Positions 37,585 to 51,300 of a DNA stretch of 64,000 nt are shown here, piece after piece. Both the position numbers and the translations under genes were made by a program. The notes under the pieces are model-generated. The model searched no databases. It worked only from the letters and a program-made list of their open reading frames with translations, and had not been told where the DNA came from. The DNA lies in assembly GCF_949769255.1 (NCBI RefSeq), contig NZ_OX458329.1, positions 1,922,001 through 1,986,000 on the forward strand, written 5' to 3'. Source of the DNA: Mobiluncus massiliensis (GTDB lineage: Bacteria; Actinomycetota; Actinomycetes; Actinomycetales; Actinomycetaceae). Numbering within the stretch: the stretch's first letter is position 1; the number at the start of each line of letters is the position of its first letter.

Positions 37585-37774
37585 TGGATCCTTCTTTCTC
37601 TCACACCGAGCCGAATGGACACGGTTGGTACTATTTTGCCTCTTATTTGGAATTTTTGCAGGAAATAGGCCTGTTCTTTTTTTCTCGACCACCCCAAAAC
37701 GGGCCTTGCCGATGACGGACAGACTGCCGAAAAATTGCTTTGCGCCCGGGCCGCGCGCATGAAAAGATGGAACT

Positions 37775-38296
37775 ATGCAAGCAACAATTCACACATCTGA
37801 AGGCGACATCAGCCTGGAACTTTTTCCGCAATCCGCACCAATTACAGTGAAGAACTTCACCGACCTGGCGACCGGTGCGCGTCAATGGACTCACCCGATT
37901 ACCGGGGAAACCTCAACTGAGCCTCTCTACAGCGGCACGGTATTTCACCGGGTCATCTCCGGTTTCATGATTCAAGGCGGGGATCCCATCGGCACCGGCA
38001 CCGGCGGCCCGGGCTACGTCTTTGACGACGAAATCGACCCGGCCTTGGGCTTCACCGAACCTTACCTGTTGGCGATGGCTAACGCCGGAACGCGCGGCGG
38101 CCAGGGCACCAACGGTTCCCAATTCTTTATCACGGTCGCCCCGACCACTTGGCTCAACGGCAAGCACACGATTTTTGGCCGCGTCCTGGACGATGCGTCC
38201 CGCGCTGTCGTGGACAAAATCGCCGCAACCCAAACGGACCGCTCGGATCGTCCCCTGGAGGACGTCATGATTGAGTCCATCGACATCACGGAGTAA
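37775..38296 (+). CDS. Cyclophilin-type peptidyl-prolyl isomerase
   Basis: A 173-residue cytoplasmic cyclophilin that isomerises peptide bonds before proline. The conserved FHRVISGFMIQGGDP, MANAGTRGGQGTNGSQFFIT and KHTIFGRV are all present, with the catalytic Arg in FHRV and the substrate-pocket residues intact. There is no signal peptide. The ATG follows a 190-base gap from the divergent gene at 37156-37584. Confidence 0.95.
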   Translation: MQATIHTSEGDISLELFPQSAPITVKNFTDLATGARQWTHPITGETSTEPLYSGTVFHRVISGFMIQGGDPIGTGTGGPGYVFDDEIDPALGFTEPYLLAMANAGTRGGQGTNGSQFFITVAPTTWLNGKHTIFGRVLDDASRAVVDKIAATQTDRSDRPLEDVMIESIDITE

Positions 38297-38344
38297 AGCC
38301 CGTTTGACCCGGTACTCCGGCGGTTTTGAATGTACTGTTAAGTC

Positions 38345-39214
38345 ATGAAAAACACCGCAAAAGCCCCTAAGCCCTACGTGACTTGGGGGCTTTGTATTGC
38401 TTTAATCATCGTCTGGGTTGCCGAACTATTTATCCCCGAAGTTATCCAGCACTTTGCTTTTCTACCGGTCCTGGGCCTGTTTGAGCCCTGGCGTTTCATT
38501 ACCGCGGCCTTCCTGCACTCGGTGCCGTCACCGTTTCACCTGGCGTTTAACACCTGGGCTTTGCTGGTAGTCGGCAGGGCGCTGGAGCCGGTCGTGGGCC
38601 ACGTGAAACTGGCCCTTGCGTTTGGTATCAGCGCTTTCGGGGCGCTCATGGCACAGTGCCTGACGGTTTTTGTCGACCCCAACGCCTGGATCACCCCCAC
38701 GGTCGGCGCGTCCGGGGCAGTGTTTGGATTCTTTGGTATGGTCCTGGCGATTCAAAAGGTGCTGCGCTTGCCCTGGACCGAAATGGCGACCTTAATCGGG
38801 CTGAACTTTGTGATAGGCTTCATGGTTCCTAACGTCGCCTGGGTGGCCCATCTGGGGGGCTTAGTGGTGGGTCTGGTGCTAGGTGCCTACACCGGCTGGG
38901 TGCTGCGTCATTCGACCTACGAAGTGGTTCCAGGCAAGGGTGTGGACGACACCCACTTTGCGGCCAATGCGCCCGAGCCCCTAGAGCATCCTGATACCGC
39001 CGCGCCAGATGCGCCGGAACCTTCCGATGCAACGGCATCAGACAGGTCGGATTCCCCCGATGCCCCGGCAGCTCCCATGCTTCGCCGAGTCACCAATACG
39101 ACCACACGGCTGCGTGACCTCGCGGTTTACGGCGGGGTTTTTGCCGTGCTGCTGGTGAGCAACTGGGCTTTCTACCATTTCAACTACGCGACTATCTACA
39201 GTTTCTTTAAATAA
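38345..39214 (+). CDS. Rhomboid family intramembrane serine protease
   Basis: A 289-residue membrane protease. The catalytic Ser123 is in TVGASGAVFG and His169 in WVAHLGGLVVG; the first membrane helix and the HSVPSPFHLAFN loop (rhomboid L1/second helix area) are normal. Beyond the core is an acidic, Ala/Pro/Asp-rich segment (about 200-245) and a last membrane helix, so the enzyme has one extra helix after the core. It follows the cyclophilin gene by 48 bases and may share its transcript. Substrates are unknown. Confidence 0.93.
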   Translation: MKNTAKAPKPYVTWGLCIALIIVWVAELFIPEVIQHFAFLPVLGLFEPWRFITAAFLHSVPSPFHLAFNTWALLVVGRALEPVVGHVKLALAFGISAFGALMAQCLTVFVDPNAWITPTVGASGAVFGFFGMVLAIQKVLRLPWTEMATLIGLNFVIGFMVPNVAWVAHLGGLVVGLVLGAYTGWVLRHSTYEVVPGKGVDDTHFAANAPEPLEHPDTAAPDAPEPSDATASDRSDSPDAPAAPMLRRVTNTTTRLRDLAVYGGVFAVLLVSNWAFYHFNYATIYSFFK

Positions 39215-39236
39215 TTCCCCAGAAGCGGATTTATAA

Positions 39237-39290
39237 GGGGAGAATAGCCGGGTAGCTGCCATTATTGGCAGCTACCCGGCTATTCTCCCC
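39237..39290 (+). terminator. Very strong hairpin after the rhomboid gene
   Basis: A perfect 24-bp stem (arms starting GGGGAGAATAGCCGGG and ending CCCGGCTATTCTCCCC) with an ATTATT loop. Only CTTT follows on the plus strand, but stem strength and position after the rhomboid gene make termination or RNA-end protection likely. Confidence 0.85.
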
Positions 39291-39340
39291 CTTTAGGAAC
39301 ACTCAAGCAGGTATGGCGCTGATTTAAAGCCACACACAAG

Positions 39341-39376
39341 CTGAAACGGCGAGGTCGTGAGACCTCGCCGTTTCAG
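39341..39376 (-). terminator. Terminator of the giant adhesin gene
   Basis: A perfect 16-bp stem (CTGAAACGGCGAGGTC / GACCTCGCCGTTTCAG) with a GTGA loop stands 21 bases after the stop codon of the giant gene. No T-run follows on the minus strand, so part of its role may be message stability. Confidence 0.8.
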
Positions 39377-39396
39377 TAGCCTAGGGCTTATGTCGC

Positions 39397-42300
39397 CTAC
39401 TGCGCGTCAGACTGGCGCTTGCGCCGTGCTGCCAGCAAGCCAATCCCTGCACCTGCCGCAATCATCAGGATGGACAAGCCACCAAAGATTGCTGCTTGCG
39501 CACCGGTCCGAGCCAATGTTGGCGGAACCTTCGGGTGCATCGGAGGCAGGGTGGTTGCCGGGGCGACCGGGATGGTCGGCGGGTTGCTCGGCGGGTTCGT
39601 CGTCTCAGACTCTACCGGAGGCGGAGGAGGCGTGGTGGACGAGCTCGGAGGAGTCGTGCCAGGCGTGTACGGCGTACCAGGCGTGCCAGGCGTGTGCGGC
39701 GGTTGCTTCGGCTTCACCACGTTCACGGTCTGCGAAGCATCCTCGAGATCTTCGTGAGCCAGAATCGGGGTGTAGGTGCCAGCCGGAGCCGTACCAGCCT
39801 CAGGCAGTTTACCAACGTAGGCCTTCTCAAAGACGACCAGCTTCTCGCCGTCAGTCAAGCCTGCCGTATCCTTCGCGGTCAGCGGAATCGACATCTTCCA
39901 GCTGCCGGAACCGTCAGCCTCAGCCTTCAAGCCAGCCACGGTCACCGGCGAACCAACGATGGAGCCATCGGACTTCTTGACCAAGGTTCCGACCAAGGTG
40001 TACTCGGCACCGGCCTTCAAGCCGCTGTAAGTCACCTTATCGTTCACGGTCGCGCCCTCACCGGCGGTAATCGCCTTAGCACCGGACAATTCCGCAGTGG
40101 TCTGGAGGTCCAGAGCCGGACGACGCGTGATGATCTGCTTTTCATCGCTGTTGTCGCGGTGTTCCACAATCGGCTTGTCGTCGGCCTTGGGCTGTCCGCC
40201 GTCCTTCGTCATTTCGTAGAGAGACTCGAAGAATACCACGTCAGCATCCGGGTTAGCATCGGCGGGAACCACCATCGGGTTAGCCTTATCAACGACCCAT
40301 TCGCTGTTGTCGGTTTCAGCCGTGACCTTCGTCCACTTCACCAGCGGGTTGCCATCGGCACCCAGCACTGGCTGGTTGTCATTCGGGTCATCCGTGCCAT
40401 CGACGTATACCAGTTCGGTCTTGAGCCAGTAGTCGCGTCCTTCCACCAGGTTGGTGTAGGTGACGGTATCGACCACAGCCGTGTCCTCACTCGGCTTGAG
40501 CATCTTGCCATCATCAGCGGTCCGAGCCACGGTCGCCAAGGTCGGCTTGACCAAGCTGAACTCGTTGAGAGCGGTGACGCTCACAGTAGAGGCCGGGGTA
40601 ATCTTGAAGGTCTTGGTGGCACCCTCGGCACCATCAGTCCAGCCTTCAGACTTCCATGTAACCTTCCACTTTGCCTGGGTCGGAATCTGCGCCTTGGCGT
40701 CGGTTTCCGTAATGGTTATGTCAGTACCCATCGGGAAGCCGTCGAACTTCTGGCTGACAGCCTTGGTCGAATCGTTCGGGTCAACCGTCAGGTTGAAGCT
40801 GCCCTCGAGAGCGGTCCCCTCCTTGGCGGTCTTGCCAGCCGGCACGTTAGCCTTGTAGGTAAAGTTCCAGGTTGTCGGAATCTTGCTAACCACGTCCGCG
40901 GGCATATCCGCAGCCGTCTTGATTACCTTGGTGACCTGGAATCCACCGAAGTGGGTGGAGACTTCCAGCCACTGAGTACCAGCACCCGAAGCGAGATTCT
41001 CTTCATGGTGGGAGGCAATCAAGCCTGCAGCAGTCTTGCCGGTCGGCAACTTGGACAGCTGCGTCTCGAAAGCATCCCTATCCTTAGGCATCCGATACAG
41101 GTCTTCCCACAGAACGACTGTCTTGTGTTCCTGAATCAGCTCGGTCGGAACCTTCACATCGATGGTCCAAGTACCGCTGTGACCACCCACTGCGTAGCCG
41201 CCCTCAACAGTGACTTTGCGCACCTCAGAGGGGACGTAGTCAATCTTGTGAGCCTGGCCTGCCTTGTCGTACTCGACGAAGTAGGTGTGCAACAGGTACT
41301 CGCCACCCTGCAGATTCTGGTACTTCACCAGGTCGGTAATCGTGTCGCCATTGCTGGCCTTCTTGCCGAACTGACTGGTGGTGTGCGTACCGATGGTGAC
41401 TTCGTTAGTGAACACGTTTTCAGCGGTCACTGTCACGTTCGCAACGCGAGTAGTACCGTTCGGCGTGCCACCAACAATCACTGTGCCCTCGCCGTTCTTC
41501 GTGGACTCAACGGTGACGCCGTTGGTCTCGGTGAACTTCACGGTGTCCTTCAGTCCAGCTTGCTCTTCAGCATTCTGGACATTCTCGCTGATGGTGCACT
41601 TGTCACCCACGGGAATACCGTCAATGGTCGCGGATTCACCTTCGTGCAGGGTAATCGTGTCAGTGCTGCCCTTTTCGGTACAGGTGACCGTGAACACGTA
41701 CTTCGCGTTGGTGCGTTCGACATTCGCGGTGTTCTCATCCCATCCGGTGACAGCCTTGGTCAGGGTCAAGGACCCGAACTCGGGACGGTTCACGTTGATG
41801 GACTGAGAGTCAGAGTCAATGTCGTTGTGCGTAGCCACCGGCTTGTTGTCACCCTTCGGGGTCACCTTGCCGCCGTCAGCACTTTCATACGTGCCTTCCG
41901 CCCAGAGCTGCTCGAACACGACCAGCTTGTCGCCATCGGTCGCAATGTCCGTAGCCTTGACGGTGATGTCCATGCTGGTTTCGTAAACCTTGACATCCTT
42001 ACCGTACTTGGCGATTTCGTCAGCGTTCGGGGCCACAGCCATGCTCGCGGTGACCTTTACGGTCTTTGCGTTCGTAGCCAAGGCAGTCTCATCACCGTGA
42101 CTGTAGGCAATCTGGCTGTAGACTTGACCGCCCAGAGCGTAGGTCTTGCCCTCTTCGACGTTCGCCATGCGGATTACGTCGTGAACCGTGTAGGTTTCGG
42201 GAGCCTTCTTGCCTTCCTTGTCGACGCCCTTCCAAACCGTCAGGTTGGACTTGCTGTCAACACTGGCTTCGGTGCCCACGCCAGGATGCTGGACCTTCAC

Positions 42301-45300
42301 AGTCTGGTTCTCATCCTTCGGATCCTTGTGATCCGCCACGGGCTGGCCCTTCAGCTGCAGCGATTCGAAAGCCACCAACTTATCGTTAGCTTTCAAGACG
42401 CTCAACGGTACCGTGAACTCGACAGTAGCGGCTGTCTTGTCCTTGATAGTTCCGCTCACGCGGGTGGCGCCGTTCGTTGCTTTCGGGGTGGTGAACTTGC
42501 CTGTACCAACCACACCGGTGTCACTGGCCGTGCCGTCAGCCGCGATACCCATGAGGGAACCGCTGAGGGTGTACTCGGTTTCGGGCAGCAGGTTGAAGAA
42601 CTCAACGTGGTCAATCAGCTTGACGTTGTCGCCTTCCCAAACAACCTTCTGGCCTTCGTATTCCAGCTTGGTGCCAATCTTAGGCACGTCCACAACCGTC
42701 ACGGTCTGGCGACCATCATTCGGGTCTGTGTGCTTAGTATCCCACGTGATAGTGCCAACGTTAGCCTTGATGGTGGTGTCATCACCAGTCGCGAGGGATT
42801 CGCGAGTCAGGTATTCGTACGCCACCAGCTTCAACTCGCTGCCAGCAGCCTTGGCCGCTGCCATCGGAGCCTTCAGCTGGTCAGCCGTCACGTTGAACTT
42901 GATGTCCTTGGTCATGTCCACACTGTCAGCGGTGAACCTCTCTAGGCCATCTGCCAAAACTGTTTCGTTAGGCTGACCGGCGTTGTATACCAGGCGGGAA
43001 ACCAGCACGTACTTCTCACCCTTGATGAGACCCTTCATCTGGACCTTATCCTGCAGATCCAGCGCCGCATCGGTCGCGATGATCTGGGTGCCGTCCTGAG
43101 TCAGGTCGGTTTCAATGCTCGGGTTGTAGGCGGTCTTTACCGTCTGGTCGGAATCCTTCGGATCCTCGTGCTTCAGCGGAGGTTCGTTCGGCTTGTCGGT
43201 GCGAATCAGCTGTTCGTAAGCCACGTACTTGTAGCCGGGCTTCAGCGTACCCGCCGGGATGGCGTTGTAGCTAACCTGCTGGGTGCCACTGGCCTTGTCC
43301 GGGGTGAAGGTGGCGGTGCCGGTGATACCGGTATCGCTGACCTTACCGTCCAGACCGATTTCCATCAGGGTCGCATTCAAGGTGTAGGAAACACTCGGAG
43401 TCAAACCAACGTAGCTGACCGTATCAACCAGCTGCTTGGAGTCGACCGGAACGGTCGGAACCTCAGTACCAGCCGCGCGGTTGCCATCCACGCTCAGTAC
43501 CGTCTTCATGCCGGGCTTCACGCTGGAGCCAACAGTCTGGGCCGGGTCGTCCGGATCCCGGTGAGTAGACTCAGCCGGACCGTCTGCCTTCTCACCGAGG
43601 TACAGGGTCTCAAACACGACCAGCTCGTCGTTCTCAGCCACAGTACCGGCCGGAATCTCGAAGGTCATGAAGTCGTTCTCGGTCCAGGTCGCCTTTTCAG
43701 CCTTGAACGACTTAGAGGTGACCTTGATACCGGTGGACTTGTTTTGAGTCTTGTTCCACAGTTCGCCAACGACCACGTAGGTTTCCCCAACCTTCATATT
43801 GGTGAAGGTCACGGTGTCCTTGACCGTCGACTTAGCGTCAGCAATGACCAAACCACGGTCGCCCTCAGCCCTGGCCTTAGTGGCGAGCTTCGGAGCCCAG
43901 ATGGTCTGAGAGTCATCGTTGATGTCGTGGTGAATCAGGAATTCTTTACCATCCTTCAGAACGGTCTCGAAGGCCACGACCTGCTTGCCGAGGATAACCC
44001 CAGCCGGAACTTTGAACTGAATCTCAAAGAATCCAGCACCGCTCGGATTGATGTCGTTGCCGGTACCCGGACCGACCTCGATGGTGGATTCCACCAACGA
44101 GCCGTCAGCCAACTTCACGGTGTCGCCGGTCGCCTTGTCCTTCAACTCACCCTTCAGGGTGTAGGTCTTGGCCGGATTCAGACCGGTGTAATCCACCCGG
44201 TCGGTGATGACCACATCACCGGTGTTGTCCACTACCTGGTCGCCGTCAGCCGCATCTTTAGCGGTGGTGTCCAGAGAGCCGAGCGTCACGGTCTGTTCAG
44301 GCGAAGCGGGGTCTTCGTGGGTGGCAATAGCCTTGCCATCCTTACCAACCAGTTGCTCGTAGACCACGAAGGAGTGACCGGCCTTGTTGGCGGCAATAAT
44401 CTGACTCGCCTTCAAGGTGAACTTCATCTCACTGTTGGTCCCGAAGAACTCGGTGGCTACACCGTGCTCGTCAGCCTTAACCGTGATGGGCACGTCATTA
44501 CCAGTCGCAACCGGGGTCTCGGAGACGAGCTTGCCATCCTTGACCTCCATCAACTGACCCTTGAGGGTGTAGGTGCCCGGAGCGGCCACCTTCCAGTTAA
44601 CGGTATCGGTGATGGTGACATTACCCTGCTTCTTCGCGTCAGGGTTGACCTGAATCATCTTGGCGCCATCCGCAGTCTGCGCGACTGTGGTGATGGACGG
44701 CGGGTAGACAATCTGGTTGTCATCGTTGATATCGGTGTGGGTTGCCAGCGGGGTCTCGCCCTGCTTCAGGTCCTCAAAGACCACAACCGGAGCGGTAGCC
44801 AAACCGGCGCGCTGTACCGTGAACTTCACGATGACCTGGAAAGCGTCCGCATCGGTGCTGTTGGCCTTATTAGCCTTGAAGGTGACCGGCTCGGTCGTGA
44901 CGTACTTGGCGTCAATCGCCTGTCCAGCCTTTACCTCAGTGCCGTCAGCCAAAGTGGCGTCAGCCTGGTAGTGCAGAGTACCGGTAATCGTGTATTCCTT
45001 ACCGATTTCCAGACCCTTGTAGTCCACCAAGTCGTAAATCGTGACGCTGCCATCCTTGGCGGCTTCCAGGTTCTTATCCTTCGGATCCTTGGAAGTGCCG
45101 TCATAAGCGGTCGTGTCGATTTCAACCGGGTTGACCGTGATGGTCTGAGCCGCATCGTTCGGATCTTCGTGCGTAATCACCGGAGTGCCGGTCGTATTCT
45201 TGCCGTCGAACAGCTTCTCGACAACCACCATGGACTTTCCAGCCTTGATGGAATCGGCAGGAACCTTGAATTCCATAGTCTGGTCGGCGATAGTACCGTC

Positions 45301-48300
45301 CGCACCAGCAGTTACGCTCTTCGGAGCCACAGTGACACCGGGCACCTTTTCACCCAAGGTCTTGGCACCGTTGTCAGTGTTGACGTAGTACAGCTCACCA
45401 ACCAGGGTGTAGTTGTGCTTCGGCTCGAACTTGCCGGTGAACGTCACCGTGTCGACGATGACCGCATCCTTTTGACCAGGAGTCATGGTCTGGTTCTCAT
45501 CAGACTTGTCGACTGCGGTGGTACCCATGGAACCGTTGTAGACCGTCTGGTCGCCATCGTTGATGTCATGGTGTACCGCGATGGTCTTGCCCTCGTGCTT
45601 GAGGTCCTCGAAGGCCACAATCGGTTTACCAATCAGACCCAAGTCAACGGCCTGCTGTGCGGTAACCGTAAAGGTCAGGACGGTTTCACCGTTGCCCTTG
45701 GCGTCGGCGGTGATAGTACCGGTCTGGGTAATACCCGTGGATTGACCTTCCGCAGAGCCATCCTTGATCTTCAGTTCGCCGGACACCTCATAGGTCTTGC
45801 CCGGAATCAAGCCAGAGGCCGTCACCTTATCGTTGATGGTGAAGTCCTTGGTGACATCCACGTACTTGTCGCCGGGCTTACCAGCGCCGTTGTATGCGTC
45901 AGTAGTGACACCGGGGACGTAAACGGTCTGAGCTTCATCCTTCGGATCGGCGTGTTCAGCAACCGCGGTAGCTCCGCTCTTCGGCTTTCCGGCCGTTTGG
46001 TCGAAGTCGTCCGCCTTGTAGAGTTTCTCGAACACTACGTACTTCTCACCGCTCACGACCTTCACACCTGGGAAGGTGAGTTCCATCTTGCCGCTGGCAG
46101 CGCCCTTGGCGACAGTCAGCGTCTGGTGCGCGGTCTGAACCGTAGTCGTACTCTTGTTGTTAATCTTCGTGAGCTCGCCGTACATGACGTAATCGCCCGG
46201 AGCGATGGAGTTGTAGGCGACCTCATCGGTCACAACCACATCGGAGAGTTCCTTGGTCTTGGAATCCTTGACCGGCTTGGCATTACTCATGTCAACGGTT
46301 GCGTTGCGTGTGACATCCTTACCGTTAATGTTCTGGGTGGTAGGAGCACCATTCTTGACACTAGCGGTGGTGCCGATTGACGGGCTGTAAACCGTCTGAT
46401 CCTCATCGGTGATGTCGGAGTGGGTCGCTACGACTACATCGCCATCCTTGACTTCCTCAAAGGCCACAACTGTTTGGGTCTTTAGGGACTTAGCCTTGAC
46501 GGTAAAGGTCAGTTCGACCTCACCCTCTTTGACAAGGGCATCGCGCGGACCGTCGACCGTGAAGGTCTTGGTTGCGGTTGCGCCCGGATCGTTGAGTGCA
46601 CCAGCATCGTTTCCGTCAGCATCCTTGACATGCAAGGTACCGGTCACAGTGTAGGTGCGACCTCCGGCGAGGTTGTTCCACTTGACCACATCCTTGACCG
46701 TAACCGTCGCGTCGTCCGAAACGGCCGGGGTCACAGGCTTGTCAATCGAAGCGGTGGTCTTTAACTTCGGCGTGTACAGCTTCTGGCAGATGTCCTTTAC
46801 ATCCGCGTGGAAGGGCAGGTTTGCCGCCTTGGACATTGCCTGCAGTTCAGCCGGAGTCTTGCTCGCGAGGCTGTTTGTATCCGTATCCTTCGGCAACATA
46901 TATTCGAACATTACATATGTGGCACCTGGGGTCAGGTTAGCAGTCTCCAGAGTGAACTCGTTGACTGCCTTATTGTTGCCGAAGAAATTCTGTCCAGCCG
47001 GAACAGGAATCGGCTTGTGATTGTCCACTGCGAACTTACTGGTATCATCCGTCTGCACCAAGCGGCCATACAGGAGGTAATCACCTGCAGGGACCCTGGT
47101 GTACTTGAGGTTATCAGTGAGTTTCTGTGTGGGCACATCCTTTTCGTTCGTAGACATGACTCGCGAGTTTGTCGTCCGGTCGTAGGCAATAGTCCACATC
47201 TCCGGTTCAAACTGCGGAACGATGGATTGACCCTTCGGTAGCGTCAGCTCAGAACCGTAAATCCTGCACTTGGCGCAAGCCTGGTTCAGCTGCATCGGGT
47301 TTCCGCCGTTGAACACCATGATGCCCGCGGCAATACCTTCGGGATGTTCCTTCAGTAAGCTAACCGGAATCGTGAAGGAAATCTCCGTAGTGAAATCAGT
47401 CGCGTTAGCGGGAACGGTCACTTCCTCAGCGTAATAATCCCAATTGGCGCCGCCTTCGCTCTTCCAATTCAGGTATCCCGCATCGAAGATGCCCGTCTTG
47501 CCGGCCATCTTGGTGGAGTACAAACGCTCCACTACCGTGTAAGTCTTGCCCGGAGTGACGTTCTTCAAGGTAACTGTATCGGTCAGTTTGACCCGATCTT
47601 GATTAGGTTTAATATCGATTACCTTGATGCCATCCTTGAATACGCGCTGGCCGTTAGCAGTAGCCTCTTGTCCAGGAGCATCCAAGACAGTTTCAATACT
47701 GGCGTAGCAATCCCACTTGTTGACCATCTTCACGGAGACGTTGGCTTCGGAAGTGACATCGAACGTGATAGCGGCCTTTTCTTCATCAGGCCCCAACATG
47801 TCAAAGGCGTACTTAACCGGGGTGGCCAGAGCCTTGCCGTTGGCATCAGTGGCCGAAATTTCAGCCTTGTGACGCCAGTTGCCATACAGGAGGGCATTCC
47901 GGTCGTTAAAGCTCTGATCGTCCAGCTCCGCTACCGTACACTTCGAGTTGTACGGCACCGTGCCAAAGTCGAGGACATTGCCGTTGACATCAACCTTGAC
48001 TGTCTTATCAACAACCGTGTCATTGCCGCTCTTGCAAGTGACGTGCATATTCACGTAGTTGCGGTTCATGTAGCGGTAGTACTCGTTGTACTGCTGCCTC
48101 ATGTTGAAGTTACCCACGGAGTAGTCGAGTCTGCCGTGTGCAGAAGTAGCTTCCGCCACCTTCTGTAGCGACAGCTTGACTTCCTTGTACGTCAGCTTGT
48201 TCGTAGCGGTCAAGTCGGTAGTAGTACCGTCCTTGCCGATGATGAACTTGCCGGCGGTAGCACCTTCGGCACCGAACACGAAGTTACCCTTAGCGCCAAC

Positions 48301-51300
48301 AGCAGTGTAAGGAGTCGGCTCTACGCCCTTCATGGTCGTAGATTCATCCAACGACCAGGACACTTCGGCAGACACGCCGGCGGTGTTACCGCTCGGGGTC
48401 ACCTCGCGGATGGAGCACTTGGAACCGGAAGGAAGGTTTCCGGAAGTCCAGGTCTTACCAGCCTCGATATTGAACTTGATAGGAGCATCCTGGGTACCAA
48501 TCTTGGACCCGTCCGGGGTCACACACCAGTACTCGAAGTTGTACTTGCCGTCAACAATCGCCGCGGTGGAGTCAGAGGCAATCGCCTTCGTGACGCTGAA
48601 CTTGCCATTCGCGTCAGAGTAGACGTTATCTACCTTGACCTCAACCACCTTGTCCTTTTCGACTATGAAGTCGTTCTCCGACAGGGTAGCCGACAGGGTC
48701 GAGCCTTCCTCGGTCTTTGCACCGGCCTGATCCTCGGTGATATGGCACTTGTAGCCGACAGGGATGTTCTCAGCGAACTGGTAGCCCTTATCGGTGACTT
48801 TCGTTACCTTGCCTTCCACCTTTTGGGTGGCATCCTTCGGATCAGCACAGGTGTAGGTGAAGTCGTAAGACTCGTGAACCGTGATGTTCTTGGCGGCAGT
48901 AACCGACTTGATAATCTTAAACTTGCCCAGCTCGCGCTCGTAAGTGTTGACTACCTCGATGGTCCGGCCCTTTTCGGTATTCAAAGTGACCGTAGCGGTC
49001 GCCTTGTCGGAAAGGACGTTCTTGCCTTCCTTCATCTCAACGGTCCAGATGTGTCCGGCCACCTTTGCGCTGGCTTCAGATTCGGTGATGGTACAGGTTG
49101 CCCCGACCGGAATCTTCACACCGTTCACATCAGCGGTGAACTCGGCCTTGTCAGTGTTCTTGAAGGTCTTGCCGTCCATGATGACGTGTTCGGCGTTATC
49201 AGTTGGGTACTTACAAGTTGCCGAGAGCTTGACTGCCTTAGAGCCAACGTTGGTGTTTTCACCAGCCACGATGGTCTTGCTGACCACCAGCTTGGTGTCG
49301 GGCACCGTGAAGTCGTTGGTGGCGCCAATCATCAGCGCTTCGTCTTCCTTATCCACGGTGAATGCCACGCCGTTGGCCTGGGCACTCGCGTTGGTATCGA
49401 AAGGCTTGACTTCCTTGCCGTCAACCGCGTCAGCGGAGCCGACGGTCCACTTGGTTGTGACCTTCTCGTTCGCCTGAGCGACTGCCGGTTTCTCCCACAC
49501 GACACACTTGGTGCCTACGGGGAGTTTCTCGACCGTGACCGGGTCGCCACCGGCGCTCAGGTTGTAACCGACACCGTTCTTAACCTCTCCGGCCGGGGTC
49601 TGGCAGGAGTAGTTGAAGTAGAACTGTTCCTTGTGGTTACCAGCGTTGTTACCGGTGAGGGCGGCCTTGTAGAACTTAAAGCCGGTCATCTTTTCGGTGT
49701 AAACGTTGGTAGCGGCGAACTGGAAGACCTTGCCTTCAGTCACGGTCTGTTCACCGGATGCCAGGTCCTTACCTGCCGGAACGAACGAGGTCGACACGTA
49801 CTTCAACGGATTCGCGTTCGGGTCGTTCACCAGCTGTTTGTTGGTGGCATCCAGTTGAGCCTTCGGCTCAGCCACGGAACACACCGAACCCTTCGGCACC
49901 ACAATCTCTGCCGATTCCTGACCGGCCTTTACTTCGATGAAGTCAGCCTTGGCCTGAGTACCAAACGGAGTGGCCTGAGTGTAGGCCTTGCCGTTCGGGG
50001 CTTTACAGTTGTAGGTGAACTTAAAGGTAGCGTCGGGGGCAAAGACGGCTCCGCCCTGGACAACCTTCTTAATGGTGAAGCTCGCCTTGTCGTATTCCAA
50101 GGTGTTCTTCGCTTCCAGCTGCAACACCTGAGCCTTGCCATCCTTTTGTTCCGGAATGGTGAACTGCTTGAATCCAGCGTTAGTGCCGGTGGCATCGGTG
50201 AGGCTCGTCACCCAAGACGGGGTGACGGTGACACCGTCAATCTTTACCGGCTTTTCCTTGATGTAGCAGGTGGTGCCGACCAAGATGTTGTCAACGGTCT
50301 TGGTTTCCCCAGCCTTGACGTCCAGGGTGCCGTTGGTCTTAGCGTCATCGTCACACTTGTATTCAAAAGTGAAGGTGGCGGGTTCAGCCTTGGCGTCGCC
50401 GTCAACGTTCTTGGTGACAGAGAACTTGCCGTAGTTGGCCTTCACCGTGTTGGTGGCCACAACCTCCACTTTCGGCTCAGCGCCTTCCTTGATGGTTACC
50501 ACAGCGTCGTTTCCACCCAGCGAGGTGGCACCCTCATAGGTGACCTTGCTGGTAGCAGCCGCGAGGGACGGGTCGTCCTCGTGAATCATGCAATCAGTAC
50601 CTGCCAGGTAGGACTTGGAGGTCCAGGACTGGCCAGCCTTCAGGTTGACAGTCATTGGGCCGTCATCACCACAGGTGACTCGGAACGCGAAGGCCTTGTC
50701 CTTCAGCGGGTTCGCACCGTCAGCCTTGACTTCCTTGGTCAGCTTGAACGAACCCATCTTGTGTTCGTAGAGGTTGGTCGCCTTTACCACGACAGTTGCG
50801 CCGTTGGCAGGAACCTTGAACTTGAATCCATCAGCGGAGTTTTCCAACACGTTGGTTGCCGGGATCCCGGTTTGCCCGAAGGTCAAGGACTTAAAGTTAG
50901 CCCCAGGCACCGCGGTGCTGTTCGGATTCTCGGTGATGGTACAGGTCATGCCGGCCTTAATGCCAGACGTGACGGCCACCGGAGCGCCATTAGCAGGGAC
51001 AGGCTGGTACTTCCAACCTGTGTCCGCGTTCGCGCCCTGGCACCGATAGCGCAGCAAGAAGTCCTGGTTAATGGATTCCTTATCTCCGTTGTCGAACCTG
51101 GCCTCCTTTTGCAGACTGAAGGCCGCATCGGCGGGCTGGTAGTAGTTGACGAACGCAACCGCATCGACGAAGCCATTCTGAATCGGTTTCACCGCAATCG
51201 TGTTCGACTCGGTGGTTTTACCGGAAGCGTTCGTGTTCGAGACGACTACGTTGTAGCCTTCCGGAGCCTTCGGCTTGGTTTCGGTAACGGTGCACTTGGT